From Planctomycetota bacterium (GTDB lineage Bacteria > Planctomycetota > Planctomycetia > Isosphaerales > Isosphaeraceae), in assembly GCA_028291545.1 (NCBI GenBank), contig JAQGHR010000052.1, positions 62,001 to 126,000 of the forward strand: DNA of 64,000 nucleotides, written 5' to 3'. The notes under the pieces were generated by a model. That model worked only from the letters and a program-made list of their open reading frames with translations, was not told where the DNA came from and made no database searches. The translations under genes were made by a program, and so were the position numbers. Shown here one piece after another: positions 8,020 to 16,049 of the stretch (positions are counted from its first letter, which is position 1; each line of letters starts with the position of its first letter).

Positions 8020-9057
8020 ATGGCCTTCGGCCCCGGACTTTGGGCTTCGTCCGCCGCTTATTATGACCATCTCCGCTTTCGTAACGACGGTGACTGGCTG
8101 GAGCGGGAGGGAGCCACGAGACACGGGCTTGACGTTTCACTCTCGAACTGCGAGAGGTTCTGGAAATACCACGTCACCCCTTCGACGAACCGCCCTCTGG
8201 ATCAGGACATGAGAGCATCTGCTAGTGATGAAACGCATTTTCTTGCACAACGGAGCTACTCAGTCTTTTATCATCTGGTGGAGGCGTCTGAATACTTGTC
8301 GTTGGCCCGCCGAGGGGAGTGGGGTGGGCCTCGCTATAGCAACTGGCATAACTCCATTGTGTATGGCGGGAACGCCTTGCAGCTTTTCCGTGGTCTCCAG
8401 GAGGCTGTAACGGATTATCTTGCGAGTCGCCTCCATCGAGCAATTCCACTCTTTTTGGACTGGGGTGCCACCTGGAAGCCTCGATACGATGCCATCTCGG
8501 GATATCGAAATTACTTGACGCACCAGGGCTTGCCCCAGACGTTGCTTGTCACCCAGCCAGACGGTTCGGTGAGCAAGGAGCCGATCGCCCTCAAGAAAGA
8601 GCATGTTCTCAACCACACTCCGCTTGCCTGGTCGCAGGCCGTACGGAATTATCGAAACGATCCGACGAAATGGTCCGGGCTTTTGGACGTTGGCACTGAT
8701 CTGCTGGACGAAACGATTGACTATCTGAATGACGCATATGGCCACATTTGCGCTACATTGAATCCCCTTCTTGTCGATGCGGCCTACCAGCAGCTTTGGG
8801 GATGGGATGCGACCCACGGCCCAGGGATTCTGTTCCCTGTCCCGCCTTTTGGCCCGGCTTCTATGGCAGCAGGACCACCGCCCTCTGCAACCTTGGGTTC
8901 GCAGGGTCCACAGGGGGCCATGGGAGTCGTAGTTCCCCCCCTAACGGGGATCCTAACCGCCCCCGCCTCACCCACATCGGTATCGCCAGGAGTCGGTTCC
9001 CCCGGTCCGGGTTCAGGAGTCCGCATTGTCGGACCTCTGCCCGGTGGAAATCCCTAG
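8020..9057 (+). CDS. Hypothetical protein with Pro/Gly-rich tail
   Basis: Protein of 345 residues if it starts at MAFGPGLWASS (8020); the frame is open from 7909. Residues 1-285 look like a folded alpha-rich domain with many aromatic residues (RSYSVFYHLVEASEYLSLA, YGGNALQLFRGLQEAVTDYL). The last 60 residues are Pro/Gly-rich (GSQGPQGAMG, SPGVGSPGPGSG) and look disordered. Base composition is lower in GC than the neighbours, and it is the only plus-strand gene inside the minus-strand array, so it was probably inserted separately. The helical core resembles HEPN-type or Cthe_2314-like proteins only loosely; I assign no function. Confidence 0.65.
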   Translation: MAFGPGLWASSAAYYDHLRFRNDGDWLEREGATRHGLDVSLSNCERFWKYHVTPSTNRPLDQDMRASASDETHFLAQRSYSVFYHLVEASEYLSLARRGEWGGPRYSNWHNSIVYGGNALQLFRGLQEAVTDYLASRLHRAIPLFLDWGATWKPRYDAISGYRNYLTHQGLPQTLLVTQPDGSVSKEPIALKKEHVLNHTPLAWSQAVRNYRNDPTKWSGLLDVGTDLLDETIDYLNDAYGHICATLNPLLVDAAYQQLWGWDATHGPGILFPVPPFGPASMAAGPPPSATLGSQGPQGAMGVVVPPLTGILTAPASPTSVSPGVGSPGPGSGVRIVGPLPGGNP

Positions 9058-9404
9058 CATACATGCGCACGTGGATCACGACGCTCAATCGCAGGTGACC
9101 AAGTGGGTTCGGTACGTGCTGTCGTCCAGTGCAAGGTCGGGCCTGAGTGTCCTGGGTCGTAGGGTACAGTCCGATGGCCTCCCCGTCGTCTTCTTCGTCC
9201 GGGGCATGATCTCGGACGGGGGCGAGACAGCGATGGGACGCTCGGCGGGGCCGCCTCTCCCTAGCACGCTGCTGTCGAAGTGGCGGACGTTCGACGTGAT
9301 GAACTCGCATGGTCGGCCTCTCTTTGGGGCGGTTGGATAAAGACCGAGGGACTAGCTGGGCAGCCGCCGAGGCGACGTGCACCTCGGCGGGTCATTACGG
9401 GGTG
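9058..9404. other. Intergenic region with hairpin
   Basis: No supported gene. It contains an inverted repeat CCGCCGAGG (9364-9372) / CCTCGGCGG (9382-9390) just before a TGACACC copy at 9401-9407, the same arrangement as in the other array spacers. Confidence 0.4.
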
Positions 9405-9737
9405 TCAGCCCTCGTCGTTGGGCAGATGGCGGGTCAGCACGGACGAGGGGATGTGGCTCGTCCCGCCGCCCTCGCCGTAGTCGTCGTACTTGAAGGTGCG
9501 ATCCTTCTTGCGCAACTCGGAGAGAGCGGCTCGTGCGTGCTCCCAGGTCTCCCACTGCTCCACGAACAGCCGCCTGGGTTGCCCGGCGAGGACGGAGCTT
9601 CGGTCGTAGACCGAGTGGACGTAGAGAACCGGCCTGGAGTGCCAGTAGGTCTCGCCCTTTCCTCGCTCCAACGAGAACGTGCAGCGTGGGCGGCAAGTCA
9701 TTCGGATGTCGTTGATGCGGTCGAGCAACTCGCTCAT
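9405..9737 (-). CDS. Hypothetical protein
   Basis: Protein of 110 residues (start MSELLDRINDIRM at 9737; an ATG at 9767 is the alternative and lies in the leader hairpin). It has an amphipathic N-terminal helix, a strand pair and a charged helix (WETWEHARAALSELRKKD), with a glycine-rich C-terminus. Its stop TGA is the first three bases of a TGACACC motif. Member of the small-gene array; no family recognised. Confidence 0.55.
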   Translation of the reverse strand: MSELLDRINDIRMTCRPRCTFSLERGKGETYWHSRPVLYVHSVYDRSSVLAGQPRRLFVEQWETWEHARAALSELRKKDRTFKYDDYGEGGGTSHIPSSVLTRHLPNDEG

Positions 9738-9819
9738 GCTGTCCTCCGGAAGGGGCGTCGTGTTCAACGCCCATCACCGGAGGTGTCAGCAGATCAGCGT
9801 CCGTGCCGACGGTCGTCCC

Positions 9820-10221
9820 TCAGTTGAACTGCCACGCTGCATAGCGGTGGGGTGCCATTCCGGAACGGGGCAGCGACTCCCCGTGATATCGCACAGGGAA
9901 CGGCTGGTCGCAGCCCTCCCGCCCGTGGACCAGGACGTGATCCAGGTCGATCACCCGCCCCGACCCGTCGTAGTGGCGGGAGTCCTCGGGATAGTCGCCG
10001 AGGTCCGACTCGGAGACGTGAAGCTGATGCCCGAAGGTCGGGTCGTCGCTGAGTTCGTCGATGGCGTCGGAGATCGTGTCGGCCTCGGCGACGAGGAAGA
10101 GCGGCGTATTGGAGCCGCCGATCTCGATCAGCCAGGTCTTGCCGAACCAACCGCCGGGGTTCAAGACGGGAACGTCCGTCAGTTCGTGATCATGGAGCGT
10201 GCACGAGGCCGTGATCATCAT
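9820..10221 (-). CDS. Hypothetical protein
   Basis: Protein of 133 residues starting MMITASCTLHDHEL at 10221. The frame is open much further upstream, but that part is the shadow of the neighbouring gene in another frame; the real start follows the hairpin leader at 10225-10270 and a GGAG. The middle reads LFLVAEADTISDAIDELSDD, an alpha/beta pattern, and the end holds RVIDLDHVLVHG. Part of the small-gene array, unknown function. Confidence 0.6.
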   Translation of the reverse strand: MMITASCTLHDHELTDVPVLNPGGWFGKTWLIEIGGSNTPLFLVAEADTISDAIDELSDDPTFGHQLHVSESDLGDYPEDSRHYDGSGRVIDLDHVLVHGREGCDQPFPVRYHGESLPRSGMAPHRYAAWQFN

Positions 10222-10267
10222 CGTCAAGACTCCGAGGAGGGTGTTCGTCACGCCCTCCTCCGGGGTG

Positions 10268-10870
10268 TCAGCCGACGACTTTCGCAGTCGTGCCCGCATG
10301 GCGGTCGATGAGCCGGCATGATTCGCCGGGGTCGGTCCGCAGGAAGGCTTCGGCCTGGACCAGACTCGTGAAGCCCCGGTAGTGCCGGCGCATCGTCGAG
10401 AAGCCGTCGATCGTGGCCTCTGCCTCCCACGAGACCTGATAGCAGGAATGCTCGATCTCCCTGTTCCGCACCCACTCCCAGCATTCCTGCTCGAAATCGG
10501 GATCGTCCTCACGACCCGCCCCATAGACGACATCGAGCCGGACCCGCCCGAGCACGTTATATGACTCGGCGGCGACCTCCAGGGCGGCGTTGGCGTGGTA
10601 GAGGTAGAGGCTCGGGACGGCCTTGAGATTACGGCTGCGGAGGTACTGGGTGTGCTCGCAGCCGAACATGTGGCCGTCCCGCCACATCCTCTTCTTGAGC
10701 AGGCCGTAGTCCCGTTGGTTGAGGATCTTCTGGACCTTGTAGAGCAGGCGTGACTCCGCCCCGTACCAGCCCGGTGCCGACCACGAGAGCTTGCTCCGGT
10801 TGGGGCGGAACACGGGGTCGCCGGGTTCACGGTATACGTAGCAGCGGCATCCGACGATCGAGACGATCAT
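10268..10870 (-). CDS. Hypothetical protein
   Basis: Protein of 200 residues starting MIVSIVGCRCYVY. It has a basic aromatic centre (LLYKVQKILNQRDYGLLKKR) and a C-terminal part with many Cys/His/Trp residues (CWEWVRNREIEHSCYQVSWE). The ATG overlaps the stop of the upstream gene (ATGA), so they are translationally coupled, and its own stop TGA begins a TGACACC motif. No domain recognised. Confidence 0.6.
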   Translation of the reverse strand: MIVSIVGCRCYVYREPGDPVFRPNRSKLSWSAPGWYGAESRLLYKVQKILNQRDYGLLKKRMWRDGHMFGCEHTQYLRSRNLKAVPSLYLYHANAALEVAAESYNVLGRVRLDVVYGAGREDDPDFEQECWEWVRNREIEHSCYQVSWEAEATIDGFSTMRRHYRGFTSLVQAEAFLRTDPGESCRLIDRHAGTTAKVVG

Positions 10871-11097
10871 GACTGTTCTCCGAGGTGGGGGCTGTTCGCC
10901 CTCACTTCGGAGGTGTCAGGTCTCGTCGCCGCTGCGCCCTCGTCCCCGGCCCCATGCGGCCGTCGGCATCGGGCGAAATACGTCCCGATGCCGGGGACGA
11001 TGCAGACCTCGTGATCCTCCGCATCGCCGCCGCATTCGGCGCAGTACTCGAACTCGAACAGGCGTTCGAGCCACTCCTCGGGCGTCTCATCCGACAT
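10867..11097 (-). CDS. Small hypothetical protein with Cys-x2-Cys
   Basis: Protein of 76 residues starting MSDETPEEWLERLFEFEYCAECGGDAEDHEV. It has one CAEC pair and an FARCRRPH string, so a zinc-binding knuckle is possible. Unlike its neighbours this frame reads through a TGACACC copy near 10913 and stops in a 4-bp ATGA overlap with the next gene. Either the motif is coding here or a small frameshift has fused the 3' end past its original stop. Start supported by GGAG upstream. Confidence 0.5.
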   Translation of the reverse strand: MSDETPEEWLERLFEFEYCAECGGDAEDHEVCIVPGIGTYFARCRRPHGAGDEGAAATRPDTSEVRANSPHLGEQS

Positions 11098-11149
11098 GTT
11101 CATCTCCGGTGCAGGGGTGTTCGTCACGCCCCCTTCGCCGGTGTCAGCA

Positions 11150-11551
11150 TCATCCCGCCAGCGGCAAGAGTCGCTGGATCGAGTCGTAGCGGGGGATGTC
11201 AGAGCAAGCATTCTCGATGAACGAGAAGGCCGCATGGTGCTCGACCTCCGACGACGCCTTCTCCGGCGTGAAGTCGTGCGAGAGCATGACGACGAGGGCG
11301 TAGAGCTTGCGGAGCATCGGGTAGGTCATCGTCGGATAGGTCCGATCCCAGTCCAGCCAGTCGTCCGTGCCGCTGCGATGCGGATTGCCCCGGAAGACCT
11401 CGTGCCAGTAATCCCGATCCTCGTCCTTCGAGAAGTCGAACCCGTAGAATCTACCGATCCCGACGTAGCCGCCGGAGCGCCCCATCCAGGTGTACTCGAC
11501 CTCGACCGGGGTGCCGTCGTACAGGCTGTTGGAGCAGTCGGAATCGGTCAC
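11150..11551 (-). CDS. Hypothetical protein
   Basis: Protein of 133 residues beginning at a GTG (VTDSDCSNSLYDG) that overlaps the stop of the upstream gene (GTGA). The central segment YVGIGRFYGFDFSKDEDRDYWHEV includes a copy of the CCCGTAGAATCTAC palindrome (11441-11457) used as coding sequence. The C-terminal half is helical (MLRKLYALVVMLSHDFTPEKA). Array member, function unknown. Confidence 0.6.
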   Translation of the reverse strand: MTDSDCSNSLYDGTPVEVEYTWMGRSGGYVGIGRFYGFDFSKDEDRDYWHEVFRGNPHRSGTDDWLDWDRTYPTMTYPMLRKLYALVVMLSHDFTPEKASSEVEHHAAFSFIENACSDIPRYDSIQRLLPLAG

Positions 11552-11871
11552 GAGGCGACCGGCGTCTTCCACGCCCAATCGAAGAGCTTGTCCTCGACCT
11601 CCTCGTACTTGGCTTGGGCCTTTTCCAGCCACTCGGGGTTGTCGAGCCAGGTCTCGCCGTCGCCGTAATAACCGGCGTTGCGGTAGACCTCGATCAGATG
11701 GTCAAAATCGAGATCGACCCCGTGGCACTTGACGTTGAAGGCGAAATAACTCCGACCGTCATGCCCGTAGGTTGAGTAGTAACCGCCGACCGAGGCGAGG
11801 TGGGCGGCGATGTCGCTGCGGGAGCGGAGCGGCGTGCGGTAATAACGGGGCGTGTTCGTCTTGCGGGGCAT
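11548..11871 (-). CDS. Hypothetical protein
   Basis: Protein of 107 residues starting MPRKTNTPRYYRTPL. It has a strand-rich middle (GHDGRSYFAFNVKCHGVDLDF) and a helical acidic end (WLEKAQAKYEEVEDKLFDWA). The stop overlaps the next gene's GTG, and a TGACACC leader hairpin (11880-11919) precedes it. Array member, no family recognised. Confidence 0.6.
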   Translation of the reverse strand: MPRKTNTPRYYRTPLRSRSDIAAHLASVGGYYSTYGHDGRSYFAFNVKCHGVDLDFDHLIEVYRNAGYYGDGETWLDNPEWLEKAQAKYEEVEDKLFDWAWKTPVAS

Positions 11872-11920
11872 GTCAGGACTCCGAAGGAGGTGTTCGTCAC
11901 ACTCCCTCCGGCGGTGTCAT

Positions 11921-12616
11921 TCAACCGATCGACTGGCACTCCTCGGCATCGACGAAGACCGTCCTGCCCGAGTAGGACCAGGGCTCGATGCCTTCGCCCT
12001 CGTCCATCGTGACGACCACGCCTTCGACGGCGTTATTCTGCTCGCCCGGCGGACAACAGCGGACGACCTTCCCGGTGCCCTTGAGGCGATCCCCGCTCGG
12101 CATCCGTGCATCGAGCCGGACACGCTCTCCCGGTTGGAACGTGTCGTCGGGATCGGGGTCGGTGTCAGGCGTGAGCGCTTCCGCCTCGACGATCTCATAG
12201 GCAAGATCGGCAAACTCCGAGAACTCGGAATGGAACGGCGACGGGTCGATCTCGATGCCCAGCTTCGCCCTGGCGGTCTCGATGTTGTCGTCGTAGTCAT
12301 CTTCGAGGCCGACCCCGTGTCCTCGGCAGCCCATGAGGACGTAGTAGAGGGCGTCTGCCCACTTGTCCTCGGGGATTTCCATCGAGGCGAACATCTCGCC
12401 GACGCCACGACCCCACGCCCGTGCCAGGTCGGCGACGTGGGGGCGGATCAATCCGAGGAGCTTCTCCCTGGACTGATCGGGGCAGATGTCCGTGATCTCC
12501 TGCCCGGCGGCGAAGCAGAAGCCCGCCTCTTCCCGTGCGTCCGCCCACTCGGAGGCGAAGAAATCCTGGGCGGCTTCGGCCATCACGTCGTCGCTCAGGT
12601 CGATCGTTGCGAGCAT
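11921..12616 (-). CDS. Hypothetical acidic protein
   Basis: Protein of 231 residues starting MLATIDLSDDVMAEAAQ. The start at 12616 follows a leader hairpin (loop GATGCACATAACA) and a CCGGAG; upstream extension is a shadow. It has an acidic helical N-terminal two-thirds (LLGLIRPHVADLARAWGRG, AYEIVEAEA) and a C-terminal small beta module with a GERVRLDARMPSGDRLKG / GVVVTMDEGEG pattern, resembling an SH3-like or KOW-like barrel. Stop lies one base before a TGACACC copy. Function unknown. Confidence 0.6.
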   Translation of the reverse strand: MLATIDLSDDVMAEAAQDFFASEWADAREEAGFCFAAGQEITDICPDQSREKLLGLIRPHVADLARAWGRGVGEMFASMEIPEDKWADALYYVLMGCRGHGVGLEDDYDDNIETARAKLGIEIDPSPFHSEFSEFADLAYEIVEAEALTPDTDPDPDDTFQPGERVRLDARMPSGDRLKGTGKVVRCCPPGEQNNAVEGVVVTMDEGEGIEPWSYSGRTVFVDAEECQSIG

Positions 12617-12675
12617 CTTCTCGGCTCCGGTCAGAGGGGTGTTATGTGCATCCCCTCCGCCGGTGTCATCCCTTG

Positions 12676-13281
12676 TCAGGAGGCGAGCCTGTAGCCGAGA
12701 GCGTTGAAGGCGTCCCGCAGGTCCGTCTCCTCGGGGTAGCCTCCCCGATCGTCCCGGTTCTCGACGGCGCTTTGGCGATGCTCCCGGAACCACGAGAACA
12801 CGTCGCCCTGCCAGCCTTCCGGCAGTTCGTAATCACGCTTGACCCGCCATGCGGCGTCGTCGATGTTCTCGATCGTGGCGTCGTGCTCCCGCTTGCCGTA
12901 GTCGCCCTCGTCAAGGATCGGATACTCGGCTAACCGCTCGGCGAGTCCGTGATAGGTCCGGAACGCTTCGGTGATGTCGCCGTCCTTGAAAACTCGGATC
13001 GAGAAGCCATCGACGTGGCCCACGGCCCAATGGCTGTGAGACTCGAAAACCACTTCGGGGTCGTCGCTTTCGCTGTATGGTGTCAGCGCCTTGGCGATGG
13101 CGGCGGCATTGCTCTCGTCGAGCAGGTCGCTGTCCCGGTTGTGGGTGTAGAGGATCGCCCAGTTGTCGGCGTCGTCCAGGTCTCGGGCTCGGTCCCACAC
13201 GAAGCAGGTGAACGTCCGCCAGTTGCCCGCCGCTTCCCGTGCAGCGTCCTCGATCGTCATCTCTCCGACCATCGTGCTCAT
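12676..13281 (-). CDS. Hypothetical protein
   Basis: Protein of 201 residues starting MSTMVGEMTIEDAAREAAGNW; GAGGA precedes the ATG at 13281. It contains WAILYTHNRDSDLLDESNA, then WAVGHVDGFSIRVF and a C-terminal RDAFNALGY. The order of segments (helix, strands with a GHVDG turn, helix) recalls antirestriction-associated hypothetical proteins carried by plasmids, but I cannot name a family. It lies directly downstream of the ArdC-like gene on the same strand, separated by a leader hairpin. Confidence 0.6.
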   Translation of the reverse strand: MSTMVGEMTIEDAAREAAGNWRTFTCFVWDRARDLDDADNWAILYTHNRDSDLLDESNAAAIAKALTPYSESDDPEVVFESHSHWAVGHVDGFSIRVFKDGDITEAFRTYHGLAERLAEYPILDEGDYGKREHDATIENIDDAAWRVKRDYELPEGWQGDVFSWFREHRQSAVENRDDRGGYPEETDLRDAFNALGYRLAS

Positions 13282-13369
13282 GTCGGTCCTCGATTCGGGG
13301 GGTTGAGTTGTTCTCGCCCCTTCATCGCCGGTGTCAGGGCGGCGTTCGTCCCGCCGCCCCTATCGCTTG

Positions 13370-14314
13370 TCAGCAAGCCATGACCGCTTCTTCTTCGGGC
13401 ACGTCTGCGGTCGGTCGGCTGAAGGACAGGAGATAGTCCGCCGCCTTCGAGGCTTGCGATGAGGCCGAGAAAATGAAGCGAGGGTCGCCCTTCATCGCCC
13501 GGAGCCAGTTCGCCAGGTAGGCGACGTGGTTGCCCAGGTTGTCCGACGCAGGGACGCCGAGTTCTCGTGCCAGGTAGCAGGCGCCGATCTCGGCGATCAA
13601 CTCGCCCATCGCATACGAGTTGTCCGCTTCCTTGCGGCTCCAGTTCAGCCTGGTCGAGTGCTCGGTGGCGTGGACAAGCTCATGGAGCACGGTTTCGTAG
13701 TAGTCGATCGGGGTGGTGAACGTGGGCTTCGGAGGCACCTGGATGTAATCCAGCGCCGGGTTGTAAAACGCCTGGCCACCTCCGTATCGGATGCTGATAC
13801 CCGTGGCGGCGATGGCCTCCTCGGCGGGCTCGTAGTCGATGACCGTGGCGTCGTCGCCGTCGGTGTCAGCCATGCCGGATCGAAGGTGGTCAAGTTGGCC
13901 ACCCTCCACCTGTTCGACGTTGAAGACGGTGTAGGACTTCATGATGAAGAAGCGGTCTTCCTCATCCTTGCCGGTGTCATCCTTGACTCTCTTCGTGATC
14001 GGGCTCCAGAAGACGATCTGAGTGCCCCACTGGCCCTCGGGCACGCCGTCGGGCCGTCGCATGACCTGGCCCCCCATATCCTTCCATTGCCGGAAGGTCG
14101 CCCACCAGCGGGATGTGAGGCCGTGACGGGCCGCCGCCATGTCGAGCAGGATCGGGTTGATCCCCCGGTACGGCTTCTTGCTCACGGCGTTGGCCGGTGC
14201 GCCGGCGTTGGGGCCGACCGGCCAGGGGCGACGCCAGGGCGGCACGTTTCCGGACTCAAAGTGGGCGACGATCTGGGCGGTGATCTTCTCACGCAACTGC
14301 TGCTGGTTGGCCAT
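13370..14314 (-). CDS. ardC: ArdC-family antirestriction protein (ssDNA-binding domain plus metallopeptidase)
   Basis: Protein of 314 residues. Residues 1-130 match the N-terminal ArdC ssDNA-binding domain (ITAQIVAHFESG, PPWRRPW, KKPYRGINPILL, YTVFNVEQ). The C-terminal zincin domain has HELVH at 211-215 and a downstream glutamate in GELIAEIGACYL near residue 242 as the likely third zinc ligand. ArdC proteins travel on conjugative plasmids and protect incoming DNA from host restriction. Here it is the first gene of the minus-strand array, with its own TGACACC leader at 14357-14363, and it lies 2 kb from the BREX operon. The name is by family; activity is not shown. Confidence 0.85.
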   Translation of the reverse strand: MANQQQLREKITAQIVAHFESGNVPPWRRPWPVGPNAGAPANAVSKKPYRGINPILLDMAAARHGLTSRWWATFRQWKDMGGQVMRRPDGVPEGQWGTQIVFWSPITKRVKDDTGKDEEDRFFIMKSYTVFNVEQVEGGQLDHLRSGMADTDGDDATVIDYEPAEEAIAATGISIRYGGGQAFYNPALDYIQVPPKPTFTTPIDYYETVLHELVHATEHSTRLNWSRKEADNSYAMGELIAEIGACYLARELGVPASDNLGNHVAYLANWLRAMKGDPRFIFSASSQASKAADYLLSFSRPTADVPEEEAVMAC

Positions 14315-14386
14315 GGCTGCCTCCGGTCGTCGGGTGGTGTTGACGACGGAGACGAAGGTGTCAGGACATGCTTGGAATCAGTTCCC

Positions 14387-14506
14387 TCGAATACGGTAGA
14401 GCGGCTGAACAATGAGTTGAAGCGGCGGACGAGCGTTGTCGGGCCGTTCCTGGACGACGGAACGGCGTTACGTCATGTGAGCGTCGTGGCGAGGGAGATC
14501 GACTAG
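14387..14506 (+). pseudogene. IS256-family (mutator type) transposase C-terminal remnant
   Basis: Reading on + gives SNTVERLNNELKRRTSVVG, then LRHVSVVAREID and a stop. This is the characteristic last 40 residues of IS256/mutator transposases. No matching N-terminal part, terminal inverted repeats or target duplication are visible, so it is a fragment of an old insertion. It lies just upstream of the Lit-like gene and within the 14315-14645 spacer, which has no other gene. Confidence 0.75.
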
Positions 14507-14645
14507 GGGCAGGAGACGAATCGCAAGTACCTGACGATGGAGCCGGACTGACCAGCCGAGCCTCAAGCGGCGAAATCACGGGAACTGGTTGTATCGCTGA
14601 CTTGTCTTGGCCAAGATTATTAGCGTCACCGACAGAATCGCCTCG

Positions 14646-15635
14646 ATGAACATTGTGCCCAATCGTGACTTCGCCCTAGCCGAGGCGGCCACGGGAGAAG
14701 CAGACGTGCAAGGCGACACACCCAACTACGAAGACGTGGATTTCCCCGCCCTCGTGAGGGCGATCCTCCCCGAACGGGCCACCGAGTTCGATGCGCTGCT
14801 ACGACAACTCGGGGGTGTGACCTTTCAGGTCGATGACACCGCCGAACGGATCAAGTTTCAAGCAGACCCCATCGGTGTCCGGGTGATTGTGGGGATCGCT
14901 TGCCTGGGGCGACTGTTCGTACATGCTCACACGGATTACACGGCCTTTGATTTTCTTCTGAAGTTGCATCACCAGGGCAGGACGAGCGCAGATCTTGCTC
15001 CGGAGGAGAGGGAAGCCCTCCGTGAGATCGACGAACTCCTGACCTGGGCCGTCACTATGGACGTGAACACGGCCGTGAAAATGATCAGACGATCCGATCA
15101 GGCACCGCCGCCTCCGGAGTCACTCGTCAGGCTACTGGATATAGATCCTGAATCGGTCTCCGAGCATGCGACACGTGCCGTATTCGAGAATGCCCTGACG
15201 TTTATCATCCTCCACGAGATCACTCACCTGAAGAACAGCGACGGGGCCTGTGTCGGCGATCGCTCTATCCAGCAGGAGAAGGATGCGGACCGTGGTGCCG
15301 CCGCATGGATGCTGGAAGATATCGAGTTCGATAACACCTTCATGCTACGTGCATTCGGGATCGCAGTGGCACTGACATGGCTGACTACTCTGGATGTCTA
15401 CCTCGGACCCAACGAAGGGAATACTCACCCGCCGGCATACGACCGTCTATCGCAGGTCATCGGCCAGTATGCCTGCGATGACGATGATCCGGCCTGCGAG
15501 ACCACTTGGGCTTTCATCTATTCCATCCTCATCATCCATCTGAGGAACCGACAGATTTTGTTGAGTCCAGATCACCTCATGGGGCCTTTCCGTGAGAGGG
15601 CAGAGTGCTGCATCAATCTGATCGCAAACCAGTAA
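14646..15635 (+). CDS. Putative Lit-like HExxH metallopeptidase (candidate phage-exclusion protein)
   Basis: Protein of 329 residues from the ATG at 14646; the frame is open from a TTG at 14607. ILHEITHL near residues 188-195 is an HExxH zinc motif, followed some 16 residues later by QQEKDADRGAAAWML, an E-x3-D element like the EKEAD third-ligand helix of M48/ImmA/Lit-type peptidases. This architecture and the spacing recall E. coli Lit (peptidase U49), which cleaves EF-Tu after phage infection, but I see no closer match to Lit than to other zincins. It lies 0.4 kb upstream of the BREX regulator on the same strand. Soluble, with no clear membrane segment. Confidence 0.55.
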   Translation: MNIVPNRDFALAEAATGEADVQGDTPNYEDVDFPALVRAILPERATEFDALLRQLGGVTFQVDDTAERIKFQADPIGVRVIVGIACLGRLFVHAHTDYTAFDFLLKLHHQGRTSADLAPEEREALREIDELLTWAVTMDVNTAVKMIRRSDQAPPPPESLVRLLDIDPESVSEHATRAVFENALTFIILHEITHLKNSDGACVGDRSIQQEKDADRGAAAWMLEDIEFDNTFMLRAFGIAVALTWLTTLDVYLGPNEGNTHPPAYDRLSQVIGQYACDDDDPACETTWAFIYSILIIHLRNRQILLSPDHLMGPFRERAECCINLIANQ

Positions 15636-16049
15636 GGATCGACTCACAACGACCGGATTCTCGCTGTCCATGAGGAAGTCCGGTGGCCTCGCCACGCTGG
15701 AGGAAAAGGGATTGATCGAGGATCAGGCGGCAGTTATGAGTACAGCATCCCCGTGCGAGATGGGGTGCTAACCTCCCGCCATAAATGTCGCCCCGAATGC
15801 CCACGAGGAGCGGATTCTCGTCGTCGATCGGATCCCGTGGGTGGTCTGAGAGCAGCACGTCCGGCAGGAAGGCAGCCTCGTTCTGGCTCCTACTGGAGGC
15901 GGGTGGTGCGGGTACGTGATCACGTTCTGCTTGCGGTCTCAAGGGCATCCACGGCGACGAAATTGAATGCGTCCGGCGGCAACGTCTTGCATCCCGTCAT
16001 GGGCTTGGTAAGGTTTGGCGGGGATCGTCGTCTCTCTAGGGATCGCTGC
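15636..16049. other. Intergenic region upstream of the BREX operon
   Basis: No supported gene. It should contain the promoter for the MerR-like gene and the BREX operon; I do not see a clear sigma-70 consensus. The stretch just before 16050 (TTGGTAAGG at about 16005) is the best candidate -35 area. Confidence 0.35.

Larger units (their letters stand above)
5647..14363 (-). promoter_or_regulatory. Recurrent TGACACC leader/hairpin array (16 copies)
   Basis: On the minus strand the heptamer TGACACC recurs in the gene spacers. Plus-strand GGTGTCA starts are 5647, 5754, 6322, 6673, 6971, 7373, 7740, 9401, 9782, 10264, about 10913, 11140, 11913, 12662, 13330 and 14357. After it typically come a G-rich arm, a loop resembling GTGACGAACA, the complementary C-rich arm, CCGGAG and, within about 15 bases, an ATG. 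Examples are GGAGGG / CCCTCC at about 10240 and GGGG / CCCC at about 11115. In several genes (6677, 9405, 10268) the stop codon is the TGA of the motif; in others the stop lies 1-50 bases before it. Its role (promoter, operator, or RNA processing/translation signal) is undetermined. Confidence 0.65.

Noticed and set aside
13870..13985. Two TGACACC copies inside the ArdC gene counted as leader elements
   Set aside because: They encode Asp-Thr within conserved reading frame and have no hairpin or following start.
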